From Hydractinia symbiolongicarpus (lineage: Eukaryota; Cnidaria; Hydrozoa; Anthoathecata; Hydractiniidae): DNA of 64,000 nt. The notes under the pieces are model-generated. The model was not told where the DNA came from. It made no database searches and saw nothing but the letters and a program-made list of their open reading frames with translations. The stretch is taken from NCBI RefSeq assembly GCF_029227915.1, contig NC_079878.1, forward strand, positions 15,750,001 through 15,814,000, written 5' to 3'. Of the stretch, positions 47,901 to 55,935 are shown piece by piece. Both the position numbers and the translations under genes were made by a program. Every line of letters begins with the position of its first letter. Positions within the stretch are counted from its first letter, which is position 1.

Positions 47901-50900
47901 CTCGTGTTTAGGGATCATGTGGCTCGCCTGTGGTGCTCCACGCTTGGTCGAGGTCCCAACAGGCTTCTTCACCTTATTCAGATCGACTTGAACCCCAACG
48001 TTTACATTTGCAGGTGCAATCAAGACATTGTTTTTATACCCTTGAATTTTACCAATATGAAGATTCATATCTGAGGGTAACATGTACACGCTGGGCAAAA
48101 TTGACTGGGGTTCTAGCGTATTGGGGCAGTTTTTGGAAACGTGTTATATCTTCCCCTACATTCTCTCCTCTCAGCACCATACTTTCAAACTTTTGTAGCA
48201 GGATTTGTCTAGCTGTATAGTTGTCTGCGCCAGAACCGAGCAAAGATGATTTTGCTTCCACCTGTGAGCCAAGTATCAAAATCACCTATACACGAACACT
48301 TTCACTAATTTTGGTCAAACCTTCTAATGAAAGACCCTGGCTTGTTGGCATATTAAACTTTGCGTAATCGCCATCAACTTGTGGCCACCATTCAACGTTG
48401 GTTAGCGAAGCACCTACTGCTTTAAATTTATACAGACCGTGGGGATCTGCACCGTACTCACGACACACTTGCTTGTACTGACTAAACCCATCGTCAAAAG
48501 GCATGGGCACTTTCATTCTTCCAATTATACGACGCATGTGATAGTATACATGAAATTTAAAGATAGAGTTCACAAGTGGTAAGGATCATGTCATGTGTCT
48601 GCGCAATGAGCTGCAAAATTAACCTGGATGTTCCAGTAATCCCATGCTTGCCCATCCCATCCAATTCAAACGGGATCGTTAAGGTAAGTCGTTGGAACTT
48701 TGATGGGATACTTGCTAAACTCTGGGAAGGATACAGGAACATGTGATTCTGTCGATACATAGAGATCTTGATGTTCATCGTGACACCTAGAGCCCATTCT
48801 CCCCTGTTTGATTTGTATTTTGCTTTGGGGTTGTATGAATAAATATTTATCTTTTCTTTCTAATAAAAAATATGAAACAATTGTATATTACTGATATCAA
48901 CAAGCCTACGGTTTTTGATGATTACGATATTTGTATTGAATAATGGATACTGCCGACTTCGTGTAAATGATGGATTTAAAGTTGCTATTAATCCATCACT
49001 GAAAGAGCTCATTGGTTTATCTGATCCAGCCGGTGGAAAGTATTATACGAAAGGCGACTATGATGTATACTACATGACCGATGTTTATCAGAGATTAAGT
49101 CTATATATGCCCTCAGTTGAATGAGGATGATTGCTTGTTTAATGGTAAAAAATCAAAAATTCACGCAAAATTTCCTGTGTTTTTGCATGTTGTAGAACAT
49201 CCCTGAGGCACCAGGGATTTACCTCAACGGCTTTCATGCACATTTCCTGCGTCTTGAATCGATCCGGATCATGCGCGATTATATGAAGTTTTTCTTTAAC
49301 CGCCTTGCTACACATTTCCTCAGTCTTGAATCGATGCGGAACGTATGATCTTGCACATTTATATAGCTCAAGGGCTTTTTTTCAACTTCCTTATTGACCC
49401 CATATTTTTTCATACAAGCCGTTACACATTTTCTGGGTCACGAATTGATCTGCAATATGCTTAAGCTTATATGAATCCCTTTCAACCACATTGTTACATA
49501 TTTCCTGGGTCAAAAATCGATCTGGTACATACTCGAGCGCTTCGGGATCTTCTCCAACTTATTTATTGCACATTTCCTGCGTTATGAAATGTTCCGGAAC
49601 ATACTTATTCATCTGGGCTTCACTCATAATAGCAACATTACACATCTCTTGAGTTTTGAAACAATCTGGAATATTTTGAAACCAATTCATTCTCATAAGT
49701 AGATTTTTTTTATCAATAAATTTTTTGAATTAGGGTATTTCCCTGATTCAATCACGATTACTCCCACAATTTTGAAATCTCTTGCTTCTCATCCTCCGTC
49801 ATACACCAATCCCAATATCGATCTGGATTCCAAGCTACACGGATGTTGGATAGGCTGTAATAGTATTCCGCTTTATGCATCGATAAATTATAGTCATTGG
49901 TCCACATCTCAAACAAGTCCTCTTCATATAGCTGGCTGAATTTATTATGATATTCCTCATCGCCCTCTTCAAGCTTTCAGCATATTGCTTATCGAAATAG
50001 ATCGCCATGTTTGCCATTCTCTTTATTATAAATTTTTTGATAATTTTTTTTTTTAAATGGACAAAATATAAGATCCACTGAACCAAATTCATGATGATAA
50101 GCGGAACCACTCTGGAATATACTGGGTTATACGAGGATCAACCATAATCGCATTATTACACATCTCTTTGGTTTTAAAGCAATCTGGAACATACTTGAGC
50201 ATCTAAGGGTCCTCTTTAATGGATTTAGCACGCAACTCTTGGGTTTTGAAGCAATCCGGAAAATACATGATCATATAGGCTTGTTCTTCAACGAGTTTGT
50301 TGCACATTTCCTAAGTCTTGAACCTGTCCGGAACATACTTGAGCGCTAGGAAATTATCCTCAACTACCTTATGGGTGTATTCGTATTCATTCATTTATTT
50401 ATACAAAATTTATTTATGAATCAATTTTGAATTATTTTACTCCACTTCCGCATGATGACGTCAGATTCTGTCGGATATCGTTGAATTTGTCGAATGATGT
50501 AGGATTTTGTCGGATGCCATTGGATTTGTTAGATTTTTGCGCATGCGCAGATGGGGTGTCGGGGGATCTCTAGAGAAGCGGGGATGTGGAGGCTTTGAGC
50601 GTAGCTGCGCAGATACGCGCAGGCGGGATTTTGCAATTTATTATATACACAGTTTTGGGTGTCGAGGGAGAGAGCAGCGGGGGTTTTACACTTGAACCCC
50701 AAAACTGTGTATTGAACCATCCAACATATCTACTAATAAGAGATATTCCAAGATCACGCTGGCTTAGCCAATCTGTTACACTGTTCAAGCAGTGAAATTA
50801 AGCGCGTTGCGCACAGAAATTCTATCGCCAATGCTACTTTTAATCTTGGGATATGGAAGGCAAGGACCTATAGGGGCTGCCGATGACTTTTTTTAACACT

Positions 50901-53900
50901 TTCGCTTTTTAGTAATTTACGCCATCATGTTTGAAAATAGTCGGGCCGAGTAGAATGAGTAGATTTCATCAGATCCTCTTTTTGTCAAATGAGAAGTTTA
51001 ATTTCTGAAATCTAGAATAGCTGGTATATTAGGGGATGGTGCAGCAATTAGGAGGAGTTGGGGTTGAATTTTAGTATGACGTTGCGGATATTAACTAACT
51101 ATTTTTAGACCAAAGTGGGCAAACTGACATGAGAAGGGGGCTGTGAATTTTTAGGAGAGGGCCACCCTTAACTGACCCTTAAGTTACCTGTTTTAGTACT
51201 TCTTCTTTTACGATAGTGGTTAGCATCCATCTCTTCTTCGTAGTGCACATCTGGTTGATCGCGTATACCTGGTCCTTTAAAATGGTCACTAAAAACAGAC
51301 GCTGTTGAGATTGGTCCTTCATGAACAACGCCCGGTATAGGTAACGTATCATCGTCTTCAATTTCTTCGTGGGGATGTTCGTGAACATGTACATGAGAAC
51401 CTTGATTAGATATCATCTCAAGCGTATTATGAAAGTCTTCACCTAATTATATAATAGTTTATTTAAATCAAAAAAGAAAACCTACCAAAGATTCATTTTT
51501 TGAAAACAAAAAAGAAAATCAAACCTGGCGATTCGTCGTACTCATCATTATGCTCAATATGAACGATTGGATTTTCATAATGGTGTACGTGCTCATACAC
51601 GTGCTTAAGTCGTTTATGTTGCGTGTTATGTTTCTTCGCGTGACCATGGTGATGATCGTGATGCTCTTCAGGATGAAAGTTTACTTGCTCTTCATTGCTA
51701 TTGTCATGGTGTTCGTACGGTTTATAAACATCTATCGCTCTTGCCTCACCTGATACGGCAACAGCTCTGTTTTGGGTGCTCTTCGGGGCAACTCCGTCAT
51801 TAAATTCGCCATCTCTTTGACGATCGTGATGAAAGTGATGGTCTAAGTTGTCATGGTGAATTTCGTCGTGCATTTTTTCACCGTCGTGATGGTGGTGGTC
51901 ACGGTGATAATGATAAAAATCGTGATGCCAACCGTGGTCGCTATGAAGACCAATCTGATGAATAAACTCCAATTCGTGCAAATTATGTCCTAAACCATGC
52001 TCTTTGTGACGGTGTCCATTATGATGGCCATGTTCTCCTTCGTGGTGATCAGAAATACGATGCATTTCTTTGTGGAATTTTTGTTCCTTTTCTTCTTTCT
52101 CACGATGTCGCTGCTCTTCTTCGTGTCGCAACCGCTCTTCTTCGCGGAGACGTTGGATCTCTATTTGATGAAGACGCTCTGTTTCTTTCTTTTCTTCTTT
52201 TTCTCTCTGTTTTTCCAGTTCTTCTTGATGGTAAATTCGTTGAAATTCATGTGGTACGTTATTATGTATGTTATCATTAAAATTTACAGCGTGAAGGTCT
52301 GGTATGCTGTGTATCATATGTTCAAGTTCAGCGGATTCATCTAGCACCTTATTATCTAAAACAAAGTGGCGTAATAACTACTAAACGTTATCTCAATACA
52401 ATAAAGTATCAAATTCCTGCCACAAGATGTAAATTAGAGAAGAAATTTAAAAGAAGAATTTTAATACTAAGCAAAATAAAGCTTTCGGCAAGAACCTGCG
52501 AAATTGACGCTTTAACAGAAATTGCAGGTCAAACATTTTTATTATGGGAACAAATGTGAGGTTAACATATTCGAAAAATTGAAAATTGAGGAAAATTAAA
52601 AGAGGCAACTTGAAAAAAAATGAGGAGGCGAGGCAACTCTTTTATGTTTAAACTTTAGATGACAATTAATCGTAATATTTAAACTACCATGATGCTCTGG
52701 GCTGTGTTCAAAGTGAGGCTGATGACTGTCTTCGTGATGGTAAAAGTCATTTACATAATGACCTAATAGCAAATAAAATAAAACACATGTAACACAAACA
52801 AGCATATCTACTTTTCTTGGCGCCAATGTTGACTTAAGCAATTACAGTACCTTCATGGTTGACATAATGTCTCTCATGATCGTCGACATCTTGCTGCTCG
52901 TGGTGTTCACTTACATGTTGTATCGAGGCATGACCAATAGTAGCGTACGGATCAATTCCTCCTCGCCCGTAACCATTTGAGTCACGTGCTTCGCCCTGTT
53001 GAAGCTGATTGGATTTCAAGTATGTTTTATCCAATAAAGTGACGAGTTCGGAAACAACGCATTTAAGCCCCTCTTTACAGGTCAGTTTTTTGTTCGAATC
53101 ATCCACCTTACTATTATTGTCAAAATATTTTTTTAACAAGGGCGTAGTTGTTCCTTTAAGTATTCTCTTGTCATCCGCTGAATCCACGTTTTCTTTGTCA
53201 ACACCCTCCGCCGCAGGTAGAATATTACTATCGATTTCTCCAACTGAGGATTTCATGTTTATTTCTTTAGTCATCAAACTTATTATAACATTATCAAGCT
53301 TTCTTTCTTGGTCGACTAATTTTGTGTCCATTTTCGGAAGTACATATTTTTGAATGTCTGCCTCTAAGTTATGCTCTCTTCCTGATAAGCTTTTAAGAAC
53401 TGTATCTTGAGAGTCATCGTCTTCTTCTTCCTTGTTTTTATCGTTTTCTTCCAACAACTTGTTCACATATTTTGGGTACCACTTTTTCATGTAATAAAAG
53501 ACAAGCAATTTTTCGAGTTTTTTTTTTCCTACCGGAACAATAACCTTTCGCTTATTCCCTTCTGAGCTTTGAGTTAGTTTTTCAATTTCAGGCGTATCGA
53601 TATCAAATCTCTTCTCGCCCAATATATTCCAATTTTGTTTATTTTTTATATTAAGGTTCTTTGACATTCGGTTTAAAATAAATTTAGGTACTATACTTCG
53701 AGTGTTTTTTTGAATAAGATCTCCCAAGTCTTCCACAAGCTTTCCTAGAAAACATGTAAATATTTCTTTTAAAGGCTACTGCAGGTAAATTTGAAGAAAG
53801 GATTGGTGTATTTATAGCAATATCAGGAAGTGTACAACCTCGTTCCCATGGATTTTTTACGCCTATATTATGCCGATGAAAATGCTCCGTCACGTAAACA

Positions 53901-55935
53901 TATCATCAGCGTATAAGTACACTCTTTAATAACAACTGACTTTTTTGACTTTTTCTTGACCAATAACAACAAGATGCAGGCGCTGCATAATCTCGCTATT
54001 AAAAATGGACAACTATGAAACATCGACAATGCGACCCAATTCTACAATTTCTGCTAACAAAAAGTACAGCCTGTCATTCATGGTTGAAAGTCGCCCGATT
54101 GAAACGTTTATGGTTGACAAAAAATCAAAATTTTGATGTCACCAAAGTAGTTTTAATTTTTTGGACCAATTTTAGCCTAAAATGACATTTAGATAACAAA
54201 AAATAAGAATTTTGATGTCACCATTATGTTCAGCATACTTTTTTTGTTAACGGTGCCAACAAATACCAATTTTAGCCAGAAACGTCATTTAGATGACTCC
54301 CAAGTACTGTGACGTTGCAATTGACCAATTGGGACATGGTTAGTTGGTTGGTTGGTTGGTTGGTTGGTTTGTTAGTTAGTTGGAAACTAATACTATCCTC
54401 GCAGGCGAGACAGTAACAAGTAACATTTCTTATAGAGCACATGAACTAGCTTACTAAACGAAGCATGTCTACTTTGTTTTGACGACCAACGGGACACAGA
54501 TAGTTCTCTGCACGCACTGGCTTAGACGTTTTTTCGCAAAAACCCATTTTCGTCCGCGGTGTTACATCCATTAATGTCGCAATCAACCATAAATGTCGCA
54601 ATCAACCATAAATGTCGCAACCTCGCCCATAAATGTCGCACATCAACCATAAATGTCGCAAACTTAATCATAAATGTCGCAACCATAAATGTCGCACAGA
54701 AATTGATGATCAACCATAAATGTCGCAAAGACTATTAACACCCAAAACAACTTTTGAGCGAAAATCCATAGTCAACAAAAGCTATTAAATAATTATTGAG
54801 TGATGGTTATGTCTCACATTTCGAATGATTCTGTTATCCATTGTAATCTTTGCAATCATAGGGTGCATGATAACTTTAGTCACAGAGTTGTTAAGGTGTC
54901 TTTTCACAAAACTTTTTAATCATATTGTTTCGTTCTTGTATGTAAAGACCTGTATTTATAGGGTGGCTTTAGAGGGGGCGCACGCGACGCACACCCCCTC
55001 ATATAACTGCAAGAAATTTTAAAGGAAATCGTAGAAACTTTCGAAAAATGTTCACGTATATCGTGAATTTCTTGCTTGCTCCCCCCCTCAATTATCATAC
55101 CCAAAAAGAGTCAAGGCTTAAATTTTGTATACAGGAAGTGATTGCTAAGATACAAAGGGTTAAAAATTCATTCTGTTTGAATAACATTGCAATCATAAAT
55201 TTCGCGCAGAAATTGATGATCAGCCATATAAGGTCGCAAAATTCACTGATAGAAAAGGCAAGTTTTGATCAGAAATTTATGTTCAATGAACAAAAAGAAG
55301 AATATATACATGATGAGAAGAAAAATAAAATGCTTGTTCGATAGTAAAATGTCTTTTTGGTTGAACCTATTTATACATTTGACATTATGTATTATTTTGC
55401 TTTAAGCATGATATTTTCAATAAATAGATAGCATGTGAGATTTTATTTACATTTGGCATGGTAATATGTATTATTTTGCCATTAGCATGATATTTTCATA
55501 AGAGCACTTATTAGCTATACATCATGAGGTCCCTATTGAAATTTATAGGTGGTTTGATTTTTTGTCCACAACCTTTTTTTTTTTTTTTTATATACAGTAT
55601 AACTCATATAAAGAATCTCAAATTCTGTTTAAAAAAATGCGACATTTATGGTTGATGACGAATTTTGGTGCGACATTTATCGAAAAAGCCGACTTTTTTA
55701 TTTGCGACATTTATGGTTAAGTTCGTGCTCGTTTAGGTAAAACCAAAACAACTGTCCGGATTACCTCAGAGTGCGCTAGAAACGAGAATGAAAACAACCA
55801 ACAAAAAGATACCTTGCTGCTCAACCTTGTCACTTTGGATATCGATCGGGTTCTCTGCACTGCTTTCCATATTTGTACCGTCCGGTAAAATAGTTGTATG
55901 TTTTGAGCCAGTCACTTGTGATTCAACCAAATCAC
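34262..55935 (-). CDS. Histidine/acid-rich protein of unknown function, split by a Polinton
   Basis: Ten exons on the minus strand, highest coordinate first: 55935-55813, 53744-52851, 52762-52688, 52355-51525, 51442-51188, 35952-35587, 35440-35105, 35002-34922, 34822-34598, 34512-34262 (TAA at 34264-34262). Every internal junction is phase 1, and together they encode 1144 residues; the 5' end was not found. The protein is made of His-, Asp- and Glu-rich low-complexity segments, which suggests Zn2+ or Ca2+ binding, with no known catalytic domain. DPYATIGH occurs twice, in exons on either side of the Polinton, showing that both halves belong to one gene with an internal duplication. For exon 35002-34922 the acceptor could instead be at 34979, in the same frame. 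Confidence 0.72.
35963..36156 (+). repeat. Polinton left terminal inverted repeat
   Basis: Matches the right end in inverse orientation, including blocks ATCTGCGCATGCGCAAAAAT (about 36047) and GTCATCATGCGCAAGTGGAG, with substitutions typical of an old copy. The outermost bases AGTAGATG lie 10 bp from the exon border at 35952. Confidence 0.85.
36205..36521 (+). pseudogene. Polinton small helical ORF fragment
   Basis: Reading frames here give SVQDTVTDYYNKIKDGIKER followed by an acidic, tyrosine-rich stretch (EDYYDAEDYQRKN). The frame is shared between two short ORFs and lacks a clear start. It precedes the polymerase and may be a separate small Polinton gene or the polymerase leader. Function unknown. 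Confidence 0.35.
36455..39298 (+). pseudogene. Protein-primed DNA polymerase B (pPolB), broken
   Basis: The Polinton replication polymerase. Pieces in order: an N-terminal region; a C2H2-like finger with CEVCDKRF (37021-37410); the exonuclease motif FDFET (37650-38078); a Cys-rich stretch and the motif-A region with DANILNPS (38197-38724); motif B KLKGNSFYGK and motif C YMDTD (38889-39298). Stops (for example a TAG at about 37010 and several at 37410-37650) and frameshifts separate them. Homology stops shortly after motif C, so the thumb/C-terminal part is missing. It is the first large + gene after the left repeat, the usual position. Family assignment is by order of motifs. Confidence 0.85.
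39299..39889. other. Polinton interior without recognisable gene
   Basis: Between the truncated polymerase and the next ORF remains. This is where the missing polymerase C terminus would be expected; no related reading frame was seen. The minus ORF 39598-39837 has no support. Confidence 0.5.
39890..40435 (+). pseudogene. Polinton unknown ORF, broken by stops
   Basis: One frame reads through GKAHLLPKKSLESFIDKA and then YGEYIQREIQEKGKKTGQAL after two in-frame stops, then shifts frame near 40230 to a piece with FGKFLAPLLILTHTANHTKV. The order (charged helix, then hydrophobic segment) suggests one former gene of about 170 residues. Its role is not known to me. Confidence 0.45.
40425..40637 (+). 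CDS. Polinton small ORF, unknown
   Basis: A 70-residue frame starting MGNNLSKVALELREKYALGI; MGNNLS is a possible N-myristoylation site. It overlaps the end of the previous ORF remains. No family recognised. It may be a truncated gene. Confidence 0.4.
   Translation: MGNNLSKVALELREKYALGIARFKSRASLIPRFDTFISHGLDMHRKIIITPPAGRFPSCDLELGKQYFKW
40741..41040 (+). CDS. Polinton small single-pass membrane protein
   Basis: A 99-residue intact frame: charged N terminus, a Ser/Thr-rich stretch (STSTSTSPSTASSS), one membrane segment (AVTVIVIVGVGVWYKFF) and a Gln/Pro/Lys tail. It could be a minor virion or membrane protein, but no family is recognised. Confidence 0.5.
   Translation: MKKNERQVAAVKKLAEWNSKNKENMHKNKGESGQVTEGSTSTSTSPSTASSSTAVLRATAVTVIVIVGVGVWYKFFKNQQQQPDKSSEQAPPVEKKVQK
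41072..41254 (+). CDS. Polinton small ORF, unknown
   Basis: A 60-residue frame starting MSNVTPQQKEIVDSLWESAR. It follows the membrane-protein ORF by 31 bp in the same direction, as in a compact viral-like gene block. No family recognised; it may be truncated by a frameshift near 41250. Confidence 0.35.
   Translation: MSNVTPQQKEIVDSLWESARLISYTILPALCAKKMLGVSRPGAKMDLEDGLKQYCLMTTL
41301..41649 (+). pseudogene. Polinton small helical protein, frameshifted
   Basis: The first frame (from 41301) has MANIGVLVAGAAINALAFSD, a hydrophobic start; the continuation is in another frame from 41392 with EQLQAAQAKWVRDKQLKID, a charged helix. The frames cross at about 41395-41420, consistent with a one-base indel in a single former gene of about 110 residues. 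Confidence 0.4.
41700..42741 (+). pseudogene. Polinton integrase (rve), broken
   Basis: Retroviral-type DDE integrase that would insert the element. Pieces: an N-terminal Lys/Arg-rich part, a segment with KRVVHWLSRQLLW (41855-42070), the core block CDNGSEFTSDMTKLLE with the second catalytic Asp (42079-42282), then a frame change to FVESYNKVLAEKLFKP, and a C-terminal chromodomain-like part (42364-42741) with AFWSKKTYRLDRIV and LYYLKDGPDRSF. At least three frameshifts break it, and the region expected between the first and second catalytic Asp is shortened. Confidence 0.8.
42759..42791. terminator. Hairpin between convergent Polinton units
   Basis: Stem TTTTGTGACTC (42763-42773) pairs with GAGTCACAAAA (42779-42789) around a 5-nt loop and is flanked by T-rich sequence. 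It lies between the integrase end (42741) and the end of the minus-strand unit (42851), so it may act in 3' processing of both. Function is inferred from place and shape. Confidence 0.35.
42851..43644 (-). pseudogene. Polinton BRO/MSV199-like protein, frameshifted
   Basis: The N-terminal frame starts at ATG 43644 (MSSQLTLFNAVHAGAMETLF) with FNRADLGRFLDICDIARKFD, then shifts frame near 43470 at an A-rich run to TLDGAIEITRPKAVALTKWL, a long coiled coil (43330-43130) and a C-terminal domain with DPRKDNVIMIYRKHS and NPNGMHGFNRF. An N-terminal KilA-N/MSV199-type domain plus coiled coil plus C-terminal domain is the layout of BRO-like DNA-binding proteins of large DNA viruses. The family call is by layout and short motifs only. 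Confidence 0.5.
43720..44277 (-). pseudogene. Polinton FtsK/HerA-type packaging ATPase, N-terminal damage
   Basis: An open frame (44277-43720) with a P-loop at 44232-44209 that reads GPTGCEKT where GPTGCGKT is expected, a Walker B LFIIDD, a downstream LLELAISGRHR and LWLLTQSYTGLPK. This is the genome-packaging ATPase signature of Polintons. The Gly to Glu change next to the P-loop lysine would probably abolish nucleotide binding. There is no start codon at the beginning, a TAA lies directly upstream, and apparent upstream coding is in another frame. Confidence 0.75.
44380..45103 (-). pseudogene. Polinton Cys-repeat protein with C-terminal HNH-like endonuclease
   Basis: From 45103 a Cys-rich start with CSKCRHSLSLDNFKSK and CIKCLNAEK; after one in-frame TAA (about 44866) come 18-residue Cys repeats: FKPCGGSSICEHDRQRSL, CKPCGRASICEHNMVRST, CKHCEGGSICDYKKERRH. 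Each has CxxC and CEH/CDY elements, likely zinc knuckles. After a frameshift near 44570, the piece 44556-44380 has WHIDHKIPLKYQ and RLHYTNT...PMWASEN, the pattern of the HNH-type nucleases that follow such Cys repeats in large DNA viruses. Another TAG falls inside this part. Role in the element unknown. Confidence 0.6.
45140..46390 (-). pseudogene. Polinton major capsid protein (double jelly-roll type), broken
   Basis: Several consecutive frames together match the order of the Polinton major capsid protein: an N-terminal segment near 46360-46190, a segment at 46182-45883, one at 45895-45626, one at about 45605-45490 and the C-terminal part 45487-45140. Frameshifts fall near 46195, 45890, 45620 and 45490. 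The C-terminal frame ends at a normal-looking stop. Its presence indicates the element descends from one able to form particles. Assigned from the order of segments and their place next to the ATPase. Confidence 0.75.
46405..47738 (+). pseudogene. Polinton hydrophobic/virion-type protein, broken
   Basis: Starts at ATG 46426 (MDNPDYDRDGFTDAENIRGN), divergent from the capsid gene with a shared gap of about 35 bp. It continues over stops and frameshifts through 46759-47109 (KGFNATPIKRIMAIAKNISS), a coiled-coil part at 47110-47340, and ends at 47352-47738 with alternating membrane segments (SIISAVGLLISTIVLAVTGG and FFFTVAAKIVAFVAKHFY). The long coiled coil plus glycine/alanine and membrane tail fits the large hydrophobic protein seen in many Polintons. 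At least three breaks. The original role is unknown. Confidence 0.45.
47787..48098 (-). CDS. Polinton small membrane protein
   Basis: A 103-residue frame (MPSVYMLPSDMNLHIGKIQG...) with a Lys/His-rich middle and one C-terminal membrane segment (AAFITTGVAVIVGYIWL). It overlaps the end of the capsid-type frame 48049-48285. No named family; the same gene order (minor capsid followed by a small TM protein) is plausible for a Polinton virion block. Confidence 0.45.
   Translation of the reverse strand: MPSVYMLPSDMNLHIGKIQGYKNNVLIAPANVNVGVQVDLNKVKKPVGTSTKRGAPQASHMIPKHEEILPKHKVIEAEQHDNTKAAFITTGVAVIVGYIWLKN
48049..48778 (-). pseudogene. Polinton minor capsid (penton-type) protein, broken
   Basis: Three adjoining frames (48778-48557, 48573-48286, 48285-48049) carry the order expected of the single jelly-roll minor capsid protein; the middle frame has a motif NMPTSQGLSLEGLTKI and the last LQKFESMVLRGE. 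Frameshifts lie near 48560 and 48287. It is read away from the capsid gene block and next to a small membrane protein. Confidence 0.65.
48870..49124 (+). pseudogene. Polinton small ORF fragment, unknown
   Basis: ATG 48870 gives MKQLYITDINKPTVFDDYDI and stops at about 48940; an overlapping frame continues from 48915 with RLRVNDGFKVAINPSLKELI and ends at 49124. Together they look like one frameshifted gene of about 80 residues. No family recognised. Confidence 0.35.
49139..49690 (-). pseudogene. Array of about 33-residue TQEMC repeats (second copy)
   Basis: Starting at ATG 49690 (MNWFQNIPDCFKTQEMCNVA) the frame carries repeated units such as YVPEHFITQEMCN, YVPDRFLTQEICN, DQFVTQKMCN and, in a shifted frame, YVPHRFKTEEMCSKAV and DPDRFKTQEMCMKAV. 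Consensus: xYVPDxFKTQEMCNxAVxxDPxxL. In-frame stops (for example after TQEMCNK at about 49565) and a frameshift near 49385 break it. Similar TQEMC repeats occur in proteins of large DNA viruses and cnidarian genomes; the fold and role are unknown to me. Confidence 0.6.
49758..50008 (-). pseudogene. Polinton small acidic protein, frameshifted
   Basis: ATG 50008 begins MAIYFDKQYAESLKRA, then the sensible reading moves to the next frame (DEEYHNKFSQLYEEDLFEMW, then WNPDRYWDWCMTEDEKQEI) to a stop at 49758, implying a one-base indel near 49970. Acidic, Trp/Tyr-rich, about 83 residues if intact. It lies between the two TQEMC arrays. Function unknown. Confidence 0.4.
50089..50394 (-). pseudogene. Array of TQEMC repeats (first copy)
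   Basis: A 102-codon frame from ATG 50394 to TGA 50089 with two internal TAG stops. Three and a half units: YVPDRFKT(stop)EMCNKLVE, YFPDCFKTQELRAKSIK, YVPDCFKTKEMCNNAIM and a closing YIPEWF. Without the two stops it would be a complete 101-residue repeat protein. Confidence 0.6.
50423..50734 (-). repeat. Polinton right terminal inverted repeat, with internal duplication
   Basis: Inverse of the left repeat but about 118 bp longer. The extra sequence (about 50580-50690) includes a second, diverged copy of the gcgggg/tgtcgaggg end segment, and TACACAGTTTTGGG at 50645-50658 recurs inverted at 50699-50712, forming a foldback. This is best read as a partial duplication of the terminus. Confidence 0.75.
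50740..51187 (-). other. Host intron remnant beside the Polinton
   Basis: Intron sequence of the histidine-rich gene between the donor at 51187 and the Polinton. No feature recognised. Confidence 0.6.
51188..55935 (-). CDS. Histidine-rich gene, 5' exon block
   Basis: Five exons. The first (55935-55813) has SDKVEQQ at its end. The second (53744-52851, 298 codons) is basic then acidic (KVIVPVGKKKLEKLLVFYYM; NDKNKEEEDDDSQDT) and ends with DPYATIGHASIQHVSEHHEQ. A 75-nt exon (52762-52688) encodes HYVNDFYHHEDSHQPHFEHS. Exon 52355-51525 has a charged helical stretch (EELEKQREKEEKKETERLHQ), probably a coiled coil, followed by dense histidine clusters (HYHRDHHHHDGEKMHDEIHH). Exon 51442-51188 carries HVHVHEHPHEEIEDDD and a basic HYRKRRSTKTG. 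Each exon is bounded by ag/gt with the same phase, which is the main support where composition is low-complexity. Confidence 0.72.
53745..55812 (-). other. Intron of the histidine-rich gene with repeats
   Basis: Holds a TTGG microsatellite (about 54338-54381) and the TGTCGCA repeat element (54560-55725). No further exon with matching phase was found. Confidence 0.55.
54560..55725. mobile_element. Non-autonomous element with TGTCGCA subterminal repeats
   Basis: The left part (54567-54730) has eight copies of a unit centred on ATGTCGCA, most as CAACCATAAATGTCGCA. The right part (55638-55715) has three copies in inverse orientation (TGCGACATTTATGGTTGA). A diverged internal copy (55192-55243) repeats the string CAGAAATTGATGATCA seen at about 54697. 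Clustered, oppositely oriented subterminal motifs around an anonymous core fit transposase-binding repeats of a TIR or foldback transposon. No transposase ORF; boundaries and superfamily uncertain. Confidence 0.5.

Larger units (their letters stand above)
35963..50734. mobile_element. Degenerate Polinton/Maverick element, 14.8 kb
   Basis: Long terminal inverted repeats (about 194 bp left, 312 bp right) begin AGTAGAT on both ends and enclose genes diagnostic of Polintons: protein-primed DNA polymerase B, retroviral-type integrase, a packaging ATPase and two capsid-type proteins. Length is near the usual 15-20 kb. The flanking AATAA (35958-35962 and 50735-50739) looks like a target duplication, one base short of the usual six. 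Nearly every gene has stops or frameshifts, so this is an old inactive copy. It lies in a phase-1 intron of the histidine-rich gene. Gene blocks on both strands form convergent units meeting at about 42.8 and 47.76 kb. Confidence 0.9.

Noticed and set aside
51550-52344. Plus-strand ORFs opposite the histidine-rich exon
   Set aside because: Methionine/valine/phenylalanine-rich shadows of the reverse-strand His/Glu codons.
53684-53893. Minus-strand ORF upstream of exon 53744 considered as the first exon of the histidine-rich gene
   Set aside because: Its frame does not fit the required phase at 53744, while the exon 55935-55813 does.
54567-54730. Regularly repeated CATAAATGTCGCA strings suggesting a CRISPR array
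   Set aside because: Eukaryotic context, variable spacers of only a few bases, and inverted copies 1 kb away; a transposon subterminal repeat is a better reading.
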